A stretch of DNA of 64,000 nucleotides from Onchidella celtica. Its lineage: Eukaryota; Mollusca; Gastropoda; Systellommatophora; Onchidiidae. The notes beneath the pieces are model-generated. The model made no database searches, was not told the DNA's origin, and was given only the letters and a program-made list of their open reading frames with translations. Below are positions 48,308 through 60,540 of this stretch, piece after piece (position 1 is the stretch's first letter; each line of letters starts with the position of its first letter). The position numbers and the translations under genes were made by a program. The stretch lies in the NCBI GenBank assembly GCA_963931925.1, contig OZ007582.1, forward strand, positions 31,218,230 through 31,282,229, in the 5' to 3' direction.

Positions 48308-51094
48308 TTGAGCAACCCTACTATTGAATTGAACATAACGTCTAGTGCATTCCATGATGAGCAACAGTCAGACCCCACATTGAAACATTTGTTTACTAAA
48401 GTTGATCCTACAGCGCCGGATACCTCTAAGTTTCTTATTAAAGATGACTTATTATATCGTAATTTTCGAAATAAGCGAGAGACCGTTATGCAGCTTGTAG
48501 TACCAAGATCTTTTCGTCGCGACATTATTCGTCTCGCGCATGACACTTCCTTGGCGGGTCACCAAGGAAAGGCCAGAACTAAGTCTCGAATACTATCGCA
48601 ATTTTTTTGGCCCAGTATTTACGCAGATGTAAACCGGTTCGTATCAACATGTGACGTATGTCAGAGACGTACTCCTAAAGGGAGAGCATCGCGGGCTCCT
48701 CTGCAGGAGATGCCAATGGTATCCAGACCATTTGAGCGCGTTGCCGTAGATATAGTTGGCCCTCCACACAAGTCAGACAGAGGACATCGCTATATACTTT
48801 CTGTCATTGACTACGCAACACGTTGGCCAGAGGCCATTCCACTAAAAGACATTTCAGCCGATCATGTGGCTGAAGCCCTTATTACTGTTTTTTCGCGTCT
48901 TGGATTTCCGGTTGAAATTTTATCGGACAGAGGTCCACAGTTTACCTCTGAACTTTTTAAGAAAGTCTTGGAATTGGTAGGGATTAAACAAAGATTGACA
49001 TCTCCATACCACCCACAGTCTAATGGCTGCTGTGAACGATGGAATGCTACCATGAAAGCTATGCTTGCGCGGGTTTCGGCCGACAAGCCGTGTGATTGGG
49101 ATCGACAGCTCCCCGCTATTCTCTTTGCATACCGAGAACTACCGAACGCATCGACGGGTTTTTCCCCCTTCGAATTATTGTATGGTCGCAAGCCGCGTGG
49201 TCCAATGGCCATACTCCGTGATTTATTCGCCGGATCAGACACCGACGACAACGATACGCGGTCTGCATATCAATACGTTGTAGACTTGCGACATAGAATT
49301 CTTAATGCATGTCAGCTCGCACAAAAATCTTCGACTGCGCATGCGAGTCTTTATAAACTATATCGTGATCAGGGTAGCCGATTGCGAACCTTGGCCGTCG
49401 GAGACCAAACTCTTGTTCTCCTTCCGGAGACGAAAAATAAACTCCTTCTTACATGGAAGGGGCCTTTTAAAGTCCTAAAGAGACTTTCTCGAGTAAATTA
49501 TCTTATCAAGATTCGGGGACAGGACAAAGTGTTCCATATAAATATGTTAAAGCAGTACCTGTCCGACGATGATAATCGTCAGAATAATCGCCGAAATGTG
49601 GTTGCTCAGGCCAATGCGGCCTTAGTTTCAGTTGACGATGATGATCCTATTAAGATAGAGCATTCAATCCCCGCACTGCAATCTTCTGAAAATACTTCGG
49701 ATGTACATATAAATCCAGATCTGTCTGAATCGCAAAGACAAGATATAAGAGATTTGCTTAACGAGTTTACTACGGTCTTTACTGATCTACCAGGTAATAC
49801 CTCATTGGTACAGCATGTTATAAGATTAAAGACGGATATACCCGTCTTTGTTAAACCATACCCGCGTCCGCTGCACGCACAGGAGACTATAATAACCGAG
49901 GTACGTAACATGTTTCACCTGGGAGTGATAGAGCGATCGACGAGCCCATATAACTCACCCATCGTCTTAGTGAAAAAAAAAGATGATACAGTGCGTTTTT
50001 GTATTGACTATCGTAAACTTAATGAGGTTACGATATATGACGCTGAACCGATTCCCAACCAGGAGAATCTTTTTGCGCAGTTAGCGAGGGCAACGATTTT
50101 TTCTAAAATTGATCTTTCCAAAGGCTATTGGCAAATTCCGCTTGATGAGAATAGCAAGCAATATACCGCTTTTCAGACCCCGTTGGGTCTTATGCAGTGG
50201 CGCTATATGCCTTTTGGATTAGTTACAGCCCCTGCCACTTTCGCGCGTATGATGACAATATTGCTCCAGAATATGAATTCCGTGTTGTCGTATTTTGACG
50301 ACATTTGTATTTATCAAACCGATTGGTCGGGCCACCTCGCAGCCCTACGTCAAGTTTTTATTGCTCTTCATCGAGCTGGCCTTACGGCGAAACCCAGTAA
50401 AGTGTTTTTAGGATACAATGAAATTAATTTTCTGGGCCATACAATTGCCCACGGCGTTCAGACCCCTGATGACAAGAAGATAACTACCATCTTAAAGCTC
50501 CAAGCCCCTCGAACTAAGAAAGAAGTTCGTAGTTTATTGGGCTTTCTTAATTATTATAGGAAGTTCATTCCAAATTTTTCTTCGCTTACAGCTCCGTTGT
50601 CGGACCTCACAAGAAAGAATTTTCCTAATAAAGTGAAATGGACAACCGAATGTACTGATACACTTCGTACCATTCAACGATTGTTTTCGACTTCCCCCAT
50701 TCTCATACTGCCAGATATAAACCAAATATTTATTGTCCGCACTGATGCGTCGGACAAGGGATTAGGAGCTGTGTTGTTGCAGGAACGAGACGATACCTTG
50801 CGGCCGTGTCTATACGCCAGCCGCAAGTTGCTAGATAGGGAATGCCGCTATGCAATTATCGAGCGAGAGTGCCTCGCTATCATTTTTGCTGTAAACGCAT
50901 TTTCGCGATATTTACTCATGTCAGAGTTTATAATTGAAACGGACCATCGTCCGTTGTTATTCTTGAAGTCTAACAGGGCTAAAAATGCTCGATTAACGAG
51001 GTGGAGTCTTGCACTCCAGGAATACCGGTTTGTTATCCGGGCTATCCCTGGCGGTGACAATTCCCAAGCTGATGTTTTGTCACGTCTAATTTAG
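48308..51094 (+). pseudogene. pol: integrase - reverse transcriptase - RNase H (in this order)
   Basis: A 928-codon uninterrupted frame. Integrase comes first: HHCC zinc site H78, H85, C115, C118; catalytic D148, D207, E243 (D,D35E); GPF module with WKGPFKVLKR (383-392) and VFHINMLKQY (408-417). The RT follows: FCIDYRKLNEVT (564-575), SKIDLSKGYWQIPL (D602), YMPFGLVTAPATF, and the active site YFDD (662-665). RNase H: D813 (TDASDKGLGAVL), E852/E854 (ERECLAI), D879 (TDHRPL), D922 (ADVLSR). All expected catalytic residues are present. It is cut from its gag-protease start by the nested solo LTR and begins without an ATG, so it is classed as broken although its own frame is intact. Confidence 0.92.
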
Positions 51095-51758
51095 TTTCCT
51101 ATTAAAGAGTGTTGTGTCTTGTATTGGGGTTGGATAGTACTTTTCCCCCTCAATTCTGGACAGTGGATGGATTCACATTATCTTGTTCACTACTTTATGA
51201 ACCAGTTTTACAATCCTTTTTTGTGAATATCCTCTTTCCACCAGCGTCATTCCGGACTGTGACCTGAACTTCTGACAAACCTGACGCCCTTGTCAGCGGG
51301 TCAATGAGATGGAGACATGGCAAACCAAGCTACCAGAGCTACTGCTGCCATTGGATACCACAGTATTTTAATTAACAATATATTGTTTGTGAATGTGTAT
51401 ATAAGCAGCAATTATGTGTGTTGACTAGATAATTATGAGCCTATTCCTTCAGTAAGGCCTGATTGTTTGATAGTAGTTATACTTTAATTCAGCAGTATAC
51501 AGTGATATACTCATTGTTATTATAAATGTTCGTGAGAAGTTTGATTGTGTGCAGTGAGAATGTTTCGATAGACTAGATTCTACAGAACGTGGCATCAATA
51601 ATTGTATGCTTTTTGTCCATCCAATATGCACGTTCTTAGTTAGATTTTTTGTTCTCAAGCTTAAGGCTGACTTTTCTACAGTAGTACTTGGGCCCCCACC
51701 ACAATAACTTTGTGGTTTCTTCGATCCTATCGTGTAAATTTTTCTTAAAATTTCCACT

Positions 51759-51769
51759 GGGGTGGGGGA
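51759..51769 (+). promoter_or_regulatory. Polypurine tract
   Basis: GGGGTGGGGGA directly before the 3' LTR, the usual plus-strand primer position. The 660 bases between the pol stop and this tract contain no gene. Confidence 0.75.
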
Positions 51770-53183
51770 TGTCAGGGTTTAAGTAATATAAATGCCGTGC
51801 TGGGTCACGACTTGTAAGGAGTTGATTTTTCACGGTCTCGTTGATTATAACCAGCGTAATTTTGTCCTTGAACTGTTCTCGTGAACAGTTTGTTTTTGAA
51901 ACACTTTTTCGTAGAGATGGAAAGAAAGTGGGGCGAGATAGAATAAATGGATAAGTTAGGAGTGACAGTGCAATTCTCGACCCCGTGATTTTGATGAACA
52001 CTTAGAAGGGAAGAGAAGGGGTGAATAAGGATAGATAGTTTAAGACGCTTAGTCGCGTTCAGAAATTCGTACATAAAATGTAGAAAGCACGAGGGTTTAA
52101 AGATTTCAGTAATTGTTTTGACATTTTAATTTGACCTTGTCTGTTTTTAGTACAAGGCCGTGACCAACTCCCACGTAGAATATATTAATACTGCGAGATG
52201 AGCTCGCATGGATGCACCAATCAAATCTAGGGATTTGGACGGTAATTTGCAGGTGGCTGCACAGTATAAAAGCGTAGCCATACCTATGTCCATTACTCCA
52301 TACAGAAAATTCCAATCTGTGCAGGCGTCGGCACGATTCTGCCTGAAGAATCATAAGACTGTTGATTCATGTCTAGTCCACTATAGACATTGAGATGAAG
52401 CCATATGCTTGAATGAGATATGCTCACTGCTATTGTCTACTGTTCCCTGGTTTTTCTAATACCAGGGACCAAGTGTAAGTGTTTGTCCTTTGATGATTCA
52501 GCAATGAACGAGGAACTGAACATAATTTATCCAGTAGGACAGGATTGCCGCATATGCTAGGAGTGCTACCCAAGAATGCAAGACAAAGATTTATATTGAC
52601 TTGCCACTAGTATGAATGTTTGGCATACACATCTGTGAATTGGGATTGATTTGTCTGGATGAGGCTGGGGATTGCCAGCCCATCCTAGAGTAGATCCAAT
52701 AGACTTAACTACGTCAGTTTATATTGACGAGCTTGATCCATTATAAGCGGTAGGCACAAATAGCTGAGAGGACATCGTCGCCAGAGACATTAGTATATTG
52801 CTTGATAGATAGTAGGCAGACTATATCTGAGAGATATATAACTAGTACTTAAATTGTTAGTGAGTCAGAATGATCATAACCTTATAGGAATCTAGAGAAG
52901 ACTTCTAGTGACATATTATTGAATTTTCATTTGATGCTGCTGATGTTGTCTTTTAGTATGTAATAGATCTAGACAAAATTGTTAGGAAATTTAATGTAAT
53001 TAAATTTGTGGGCCTGCAGGTCTGTTTATGAAACTTATTCAGATTGTTCTTAGTGTGTGGCATGGTACAAAAGAGTAAATAGTAAATACCTCTCGATTTA
53101 AAATGCAGTCATAATTCCATCATTGAGAAGACCCTCTTCATAACAGCTAGAGGGCACTACCACCCAGTACCAGAACTGTAACA
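51770..53183 (+). repeat. 3' LTR (1414 bp)
   Basis: Same length and ends as the 5' LTR, three differences seen by eye, all transitions. TATAAAAG at about 52265. Confidence 0.95.
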
Positions 53184-53511
53184 ATAGGGCAGTTGGTGGG
53201 TCAAGTTTCGAGATGTGGAGTAAAAATAGTAACAAAATGAACGCAAGTCAAAACTAAGTTCTTGCCATGGATGGCACCTTAAACCACTCCTAAACATTTA
53301 CTCAAAGGCATGTAATGATTTACGCGTTCAAATTATTTTTGAAAACTATTTTCTAATCTTTGTCGAGTTGCTTTTTTTGCTAATGTCGACTGCTGTGATA
53401 TACTTTTAGATTTGCTTCGGTGGGTGTACAAGTGGAAGCTGCAAGAGAGTTTGACTAACTTTGTTGTGACAACATGCATCTTTTCAACCATCACTGCGCC
53501 AAAGGAATTGC

Positions 53512-53661
53512 TTAAGACTCAATGAAAACATATCAGAATCTACAATGCGCCAAGAAAGACTGAGTAACCTAGCAATACTTTCAACTGAGAAAGACTTCAG
53601 TGAAGATTTCAATATGTTACTGAAAAGTTTGCACAAATTAAAACTGTATGATTTTCAGTAA
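53512..53661 (+). pseudogene. hAT transposase C-terminal remnant
   Basis: An open stretch without a start reads LRLNENISESTMRQERLSNL, then AILSTEKDFSEDFN, and stops at 53659. The pattern STM-x-QERL-x-x-LA-x-LS-x-E is typical of the C-terminal dimerisation end of hAT-family transposases. It lies about 330 bp after the 3' LTR. No other part of the transposase was found. Confidence 0.6.
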
Positions 53662-53664
53662 TTA

Positions 53665-54940
53665 TGAATATACTAGAAATAAATGAATTTTTTAAAATTA
53701 CTTCAGTATTTTCTTAGAATTCAATACATGTGCTCGTGAGATAAGGTGTTCAATACTGGACTGATGGAAGGGACTCAGAGAGTGCCAGCAGTCCACGGTC
53801 AGAGGTCGCAAATACCTGCTTGCCCCGGGCGCTGGCAACTCACGCTACACCTCAGAGGCGGGGAGGGGGGGGGGGCATGACTTTTGATAAAAGGTGACCC
53901 ACTCAGTGTAATTTGGATTTTTATAAAAATCCCTTGAATCAGTAGAAAGTAGGGCTTTGGTCTTCTTCTCAAAGTCAAGGTGGCATAGTGAAAAAAAAAA
54001 AGAAAGCCTTATTTCAACGTCAGTGGAAAGGAGTTCAAACTTCTGTTGAAACAGATACAGCAAATTAGCATAATACTTTTTTTTTTTGAATTGACAAAAA
54101 TGTACAAAACCTCTCTCCCAGCTTGGACAGATCAGTAGTTTGAAAACGACCTTCTTAATAAGATATAAACATGGTGTTTTCCTTTGTGTTTATGATCTAT
54201 TACAAAAAGAGGCATTACTTTTCATACACGCTCATCCAGAAGAAAGCAGCTGTGCACAGATTTACTGTATGTCTATTTCTGAGTGCACTTTGCCCCTTAT
54301 TTTGGTAATTACATTGTGTCACCCATACTATAATCATAGCAAAATCAATATTCGATGAGTTGGAATCCTTGAGATTTGAGATTTTGGAGTCCTTCACCCA
54401 CTAACTTCTTCATTCTCATATTCTACTGAGCTTTGATTGTTGGTACTTGTACTTACGGTCCGCAAGGTTGTTTTTTTTTTTTGCGCTGGGGGTCCGTATT
54501 TTAAAGGTCTTTGTGACTCAGAGCTAGAGAGCTCCTCCCGAAATACTCATTCTTTCAGATTTTCTTTTTTGTTTGCCTCCCACCCGTCTTTTGGTTGAAA
54601 GAGTAAGGGGCAGGGTTAGGGATTCGATAAGATTTAGGGTTGAGGATAAGGACGGAGTTAGGGATAGTTACGTATACGTATGCGCCCCTAGCACAAAACG
54701 CTTGGGGACCGTGGATACATGTAACTTGAGCTTTATTTCATGACTGCACCACTTCAGTTTCAAGTTGTTCTAAACAGATATCTTTTATTTCTTGCACCAA
54801 ACCTTCTTTATTCTTTCTCCAACCACCCTTTCCATGTCACAAGTTCAGCCCTGGCTGGAATTACGGGTATTTGAACAATAGTTTGCACATTCTCTCCCGA
54901 CGCAATCACTTATTAGCTTTTTAAGATGGCACAGACTTCG
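53665..54940 (+). other. No gene recognised
   Basis: AT-rich sequence with poly-G at about 53867, several A/T homopolymers and only short spurious frames. Confidence 0.5.
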
Positions 54941-54944
54941 AACT

Positions 54945-56530
54945 GGTGCTGCCAGTAGAGATGTTTCCTCTAAAGGCTCTGCTTAATGACTTTCCTCATC
55001 AGTCCCGACTTGTCTCCATGTATTGTATCGAGATTCAGTATTGGAACCATATGGGTGATGTGCTGTAGCCTAACATTTCCAGCCGTTCTCAATCGATATC
55101 AGGCGCCACATAGAGGTAGAGAATGGACATTATCTTCTATAACTGGCGATTATCTCACAATTTAAATTTCTGTTTGGTCGCCTCGCTTACTACTGTTTGA
55201 TGGCCTCACTTACTACTGTTTGATGGCCTCACTTACTACTGTTTGATGGCCTCACTTACTACTGTTTGATGGCCTCACTTACTACTGTTTGATGGCCTCA
55301 TTTACTACTGTTTGATGGCCTCACTTACTACTGTTTGATGGCCTCACTTACTACTGTTTGATGGCCTCACTTACTACTGTTTGATGGCCTCACTTACTAC
55401 TGCTTGATGTTTGATCTAGATCTAAATCTGTATTTTTCTATTAGTAACTTAATTCTGAATACAACAATATGGGAAACATTAATAGTGTATATTTGTTTAC
55501 GTCAAAAAATCAGTCAGTTTTGCTACCTGGCATTACTATGACACGAAGTAACGTAACATCAGTGTATTATTAGATCTAGATCTAATCGATCCACAACTTA
55601 CAAAACCGGCGTGTACTCGAAGCTTGTCATCTCACACCAAAATTAGAATTTCCATCAACCTCTTTTGACTGTTGTCACATTTTCTTCAAATTCTCATTCA
55701 AAATGGAAAAGCATTTATAAAATGAAAAAGTGGGACAAAACGTATAAATCAACTCACAGTTGGTCATCTCGCTTATCTAGTTCTATATAAATCTAGAATA
55801 TATAGATATCTGGGGTTGTTTTTTTTTTTTGTTTGTTTAGGAATTCCACGTCAGAGACTTAAACAGTCTATTCGTCTACTTTCAGCTGGTTTCTTTTTTT
55901 ATACCTACGGCAGTATAATCTGGCTTTCTCAGCTTTCACCTCTTGTTCTCTGACAATTTCAGTGTTCAGTTCATATACCACTGATCCTCCTGCTCCTCGT
56001 AACTTGTAGGTCTAGACCTAGAACTGCAACTTAAATCATTACGCCTTCCACATGTCCCCACATTGGACCATTCCTTGCTTCCCAGGGCCTTCCTCCTCTT
56101 CACTGTCAGTACTCAGAAACTCAGTGTCAAAGAAAAGCTATTCTACAGGCTTTCTTCTTCTGTTGTTGTTTTTTATTTCCTCCACAGCAGGTAACATTTT
56201 TTCACACTGTATTTACGCTGAGATATTGTGTTGCTTGGCTGCCACTTTTCATAAACACTGAGTCTGTGACCTAGCTTCCGTAAACAGCCAATAAGAAAGC
56301 AGCATGCTTAAGGACTTACAGTATTAATAGGCAAAAAGAGAACAGCAGGCATAGGGGCTTCGGTATGTAGCAAAGAGATATCATAGTTACTGAGAGACTT
56401 TCCCGGTAGCTAAGCATGATTTGAACTGTTTACATTATTTAATAATATTTCCGGGGCCACTCTGGTTCGGTTAGGCATGATGTAAGCCGTTCAAAGATGA
56501 TCTTAAACTGTTGCTGATATTATTCCTTAC
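54945..56530 (+). repeat. Interspersed paralogous segment, copy 2
   Basis: Homologous to 33140-34430 throughout, but with the TTACTACTGTTTGATGGCCT unit amplified at 55177-55406. No coding potential seen. Confidence 0.7.
55177..55406 (+). repeat. 23-bp tandem repeat, about 10 units
   Basis: Near-identical 23-bp units (TGGCCTCACTTACTACTGTT plus three bases). The homologous segment at 33376-33400 has one unit only. Confidence 0.95.
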
Positions 56531-56630
56531 ATTCTGATATGCAGTGTGGTAAGAAACTCCTCAGGTGGAGCGAGACAGTTGACGATCTTCAGAGGTAGAG
56601 CGGATTCTTTCATTAGATGTTTCGGCCTTT

Positions 56631-58691
56631 AACTTCCTGACATCTTCTAGAACCCCCGGCCACACCGAGTTCCTGACATCTTCTAGAACCCCCGGCCACA
56701 CCGAGTTCCTGACATCTTCTAGAACCCCCCGCCACAACGAGTTCCTGACATCATCTAGAACCCCCGGCCACACCGAGTTCCTGACATCTTCTAGAACCCC
56801 CGGCCACACCGAGTTCCTGACATCTTCTAGAACCCCCGGCCACACCGAGTTCCTGACATCTTCTAGAACCGGCGGCCACACCGAGTTCCTGACATCTTCT
56901 AGAACCCCCGGCCACACCGAGTTCCTGACATCTTCTAGAACCCCCGGCCACACCGAGTTCCTGACATCTTCTAGAACCCCCGGCCACACCGAGTTCATGA
57001 CATCTTCTAGAACCCCCGGCCACACTGAGTTCCTGACATCTTCTAGAACCCCCGGCCACACTGAGTTCCTGACATCTTCTAGAACCCCCGGCCACACTGA
57101 GTTCATGACATCTTCTAGAACCCCCGGCCACACTGAGTTCATGACATCTTCTAGAACCCCCGGCCACACTGAGTTCATGACATCTTCTAGAACCCCCGGC
57201 CACACCGAGTTCATGACATCTTCTAGAACCCCCGGCCACACTGAGTTCATGACATCTTCTAGAACCCCCGGCCACACTGAGTTCATGACATCTTCTAGAA
57301 CCCCCGGCCACACTGAGTTCATGACATCTTCTAGAACCCCCGGCCACACTGAGTTCATGACATCTTCTAGAACCCCCGGCCACACTGAGTTCCTGACATC
57401 TTCTAGAACCCCCGGCCACACCGAGTTCCTGACATCTTCTAGAACCCCCGGCCACACTGAGTTCATGACATCTTCTAGAACCCCCGGCCACACCGAGTTC
57501 ATGACATCTTCTAGAACCCCCGGCCACACTGAGTTCATGACATCTTCTAGAACCCCCGGCCACACTGAGTTCATGACATCTTCTAGAACCCCCGGCCACA
57601 CTGAGTTCATGACATCTTCTAGAACCCCCGGCCACACTGAGTTCATGACATCTTCTAGAACCCCCGGCCACACTGAGTTCATGACATCTTCTAGAACCCC
57701 CGGCCACACTGAGTTCATGACATCTTCTAGAACCCCCGGCCACACCGAGTTCCTGACATCTTCTAGAACCCCCGGCCACACTGAGTTCATGACATCTTCT
57801 AGAACCCCCGGCCACACTGAGTTCATGACATCTTCTAGAACCCCCGGCCACACTGAGTTCATGGCATCTTCTAGAACCCCCGGCCACACCGAGTTCCTGA
57901 CATCTTCTAGAACCCCCGGCCACACTGAGTTCATGACATCTTCTAGAACCCCCGGCCACACCGAGTTCCTGACATCTTCTAGAACCCCCGGCCACACCGA
58001 GTTCATGACATCTTCTAGAACCCCCGGCCACACCGAGTTCCTGACATCTTCTAGAACCCCCGGCCACACCGAGTTCATGACATCTTCTAGAACCCCCGGC
58101 CACACCGAGTTCCTGACATCTTCTAGAACCCCCGGCCACACCGAGTTCATGACATCTTCTAGAACCCCCGGCCACACTGAGTTCATGACATCTTCTAGAA
58201 CCCCCGGCCACACCGAGTTCCTGACATCTTCTAGAACCCCCGGCCACACCGAGTTCATGACATCTTCTAGAACCCCCGGCCACACCGAGTTCCTGACATC
58301 TTCTAGAACCCCCGGCCACACCGAGTTCATGACATCTTCTAGAAACCCCGGCCACACCGAGTTCATGACATCTTCTAGAACCCCCGGCCACACCGAGTTC
58401 ATGACATCTTCTAGAACCCCCGGCCACACCGAGTTCATGACATCTTCTAGAACCCCCGGCCACACCGAGTTCATGACATCTTCTAGAACCCCCGGCCACA
58501 CCGAGTTCATGACATCTTCTAGAACCCCCGGCCACACCGAGTTCATGACATCTTCTAGAACCCCCGGCCACACCGAGTTCATGACATCTTCTAGAACCCC
58601 CGGCCACACTGAGTTCATGACATCTTCTAGAACCCCCGGCCACACCGAGTTCATGACATCTTCTAGAACCCCCGGCCACACCGAGTTCATG
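56631..58691 (+). repeat. 36-bp minisatellite, about 57 units
   Basis: Uninterrupted 36-bp units containing GACATCTTCTAGAACCCCCG and GGCCACAC; nearly every unit has a TCTAGA. Variants are mainly TTCATG/TTCCTG and CACACC/CACACT, with rarer changes at the left edge (56725-56875). Because 36 is divisible by three and the unit has no stop in several frames, long frames run through on both strands (12-residue units MTSSRTPGHTEF on plus and MNSVWPGVLEDV on minus). These are best explained by composition, not selection: the common variants include amino-acid changes in both frames. Confidence 0.95.
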
Positions 58692-58699
58692 GACTCTCG

Positions 58700-60125
58700 C
58701 TGTTCGTCACCCACATTTTTCGTCGCCAGGCTCTTCTTTTGGGTATTGTCGCATAAAAACACATACACTTACCCTCTGCAGTAGGTCCAATGACGAGCAA
58801 AAACATTTGAAAAACTGATCTTTGACCCCACATAAGTACAATTTACAAGAGTTGCAGTGTTTTCATTCAAAGCTGATTGTAAAAGAAATGGATAAAGAAC
58901 AGAAAGAAATGAAGAAAAACATTCTTCAACCCAAAAGTTGTTACGGCCAATATTTATTTGGCCAGCGGAACTTTCTGGACCCACTTGTGGTGGCACATCA
59001 TTAGTGTGATTCCTTGAAAGTTTTTATCCAATAATTTTGTTTTCCCAGTGGTCCATATTAACTGATTCAGTCCCATAAGCCGCTCTCAGCGGTTCATGTG
59101 AAAAAGCTCTCAGTTCAAACGGTGCATGGAAATTACAAAAGCACAAAATGTTTGTTTTTAAATTTCCAATAACTTGACATTTTTTTCCATCTCACAATGT
59201 TTTATCATAGGCTTAGTATTGATCCTTGACTGACTTTCACTGAGACTTTCAGAAGGGATGTTATGAAAGCTGTGGTCATCTTAAGACAACACTAGGAGCG
59301 AGTCAGTTAAGAATCATAAAGGCGGAGAGATCGACCTCTTGAATGAAATGCCAATTAAGTCTAGCTTCTTTTGATGAAGCGGGAAAGTGGGAAGAGCTCA
59401 CCTCTAGGTTCTGTACAGACCAGAGGCAAATAGAAAACTAACAAACATTTTCAGTAACAGATCTCATTTCCTCTTTGTTTTTCAAACAGCAACTGAAACA
59501 CAAAATACGAAAGAAACAACTGACAGGATGTCACAGTACTGACAGTATTGTCTAAACATAACCATAATTATTTAACAAGTTAGACTGATTTTGATGACAG
59601 TTCCACCTGGACATCATCAAAGTATTGAAAAGAAGTGCAATCAAGCATTCATTAAGGAATTTATCTTATTTTTTAAAAAATTGTGCTTTTCTGATAAAAC
59701 TGAATTCATTTTGTCTCTGAGGCTAAGCTGCGTCGTATTTTCTTTCTTTTGTAATGTTATTGTAAACAAAATAGGAAATAAATATTGTGGTTGTAGTATT
59801 ACTGTTGTCTTTTGTCGGCTATCTAAAAAAAAAAAAAAGCCGTGTGGCCCCAGTGGCAGAGCTGGGAATACAGCACTTGTATTGGCCATAGCCGTTTCTC
59901 GTGGAATTGAGGATATGGCTTACTAGGTTCTCTGAGAATCTTTTATGTGTGTGTGCAGAATGCTTTCTTATTTTTTAAAACACATGTGTAAATGGGTTAA
60001 ATATGTGAGCAAATCCAGCGTGATTATCAAATAAAAATGACTACAGGTGACCTTCTTTGAAGTCACAATAGAATTCACTCAAGTCACCATAGCATCCTTG
60101 AAGACACCATTTTTTTTGTCTTTTG
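58700..60125 (+). other. No gene recognised
   Basis: AT-rich intergenic DNA. 59836-59880 has a CCAGTGGCAGAGCTGGGAAT stretch faintly resembling a tRNA-derived SINE, without a convincing B box. Confidence 0.45.
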
Positions 60126-60129
60126 TATT

Positions 60130-60540
60130 TCTTTACTTCTTTAATCCCATTTGGGAAATTTGCTTTTGTGTCACTGCAGCCCAGTCACAACTGGAGCAGA
60201 CACGTCGTCGCCATAGTGCAGCGCTGTTTAGCGGGTTGTTTGGGGGGAAGGAGGGAGTGATAGGGATGAATTTTATTTAATTTTGTCCGGGCAAGGGCCT
60301 GTTCGGCCTGCTCTTTTCGATTTCCAACTGCTAAGGTATCTTTAACGTGCGCAACATGCACACGGGCCCTCCAAGTTTTTCGACCTTATCCGAGAAGACT
60401 ATGTGCTCGATCCTACCTCCCATAGGATCAGAGACAGGAACAATCTGAGAAAAATCCCAAGATTCCAACATGCCTGCACTGACCGGGTACCATTGGCATT
60501 GGAGGCGAGCACCTTGCCTCTAGACCACGGTGTCCCATCA
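60130..60540 (+). repeat. Interspersed repeat family 2, longest copy
   Basis: Shares TTTAATCCCATTTGGGAAAT and CACAACTGGAGCAG with 3615 and 5610, and continues for another 300 bp, ending near CTCTAGACCACGGTGTCCCA. No ORF; class unknown. Confidence 0.65.

Larger units (their letters stand above)
43091..53183 (+). mobile_element. Full-length Ty3/gypsy-type LTR retrotransposon with Gmr1-like domain order
   Basis: About 10.1 kb: 5' LTR 43091-44504, leader 44505-46021, gag-protease 46022-47033, nested solo LTR 47034-48305, integrase-RT-RNase H 48308-51094, polypurine tract 51759-51769, 3' LTR 51770-53183. The LTRs are each 1414 bp, begin TGTCAGGG, end CTGTAACA, and differ at three sites by eye. 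Internal order is PR-INT-RT-RH, not the usual gypsy PR-RT-RH-INT. The flanks (CGGGA / ATAGG) are not a target duplication. The element cannot be autonomous as shown: a frameshift, a nested insertion and a shortened gag break it. Confidence 0.9.

Noticed and set aside
56631-58691. CRISPR-like array of 36-bp direct repeats
   Set aside because: Units are contiguous with no spacers, and the sequence is eukaryotic.
56561-58768. A 735-residue minus-strand protein (and 642- and 595-residue frames) of 12-residue repeats
   Set aside because: All frames stay open because the 36-bp unit is a multiple of three without stops. Unit variants include amino-acid changes in each frame, and no promoter, splice pattern or domain supports a gene.
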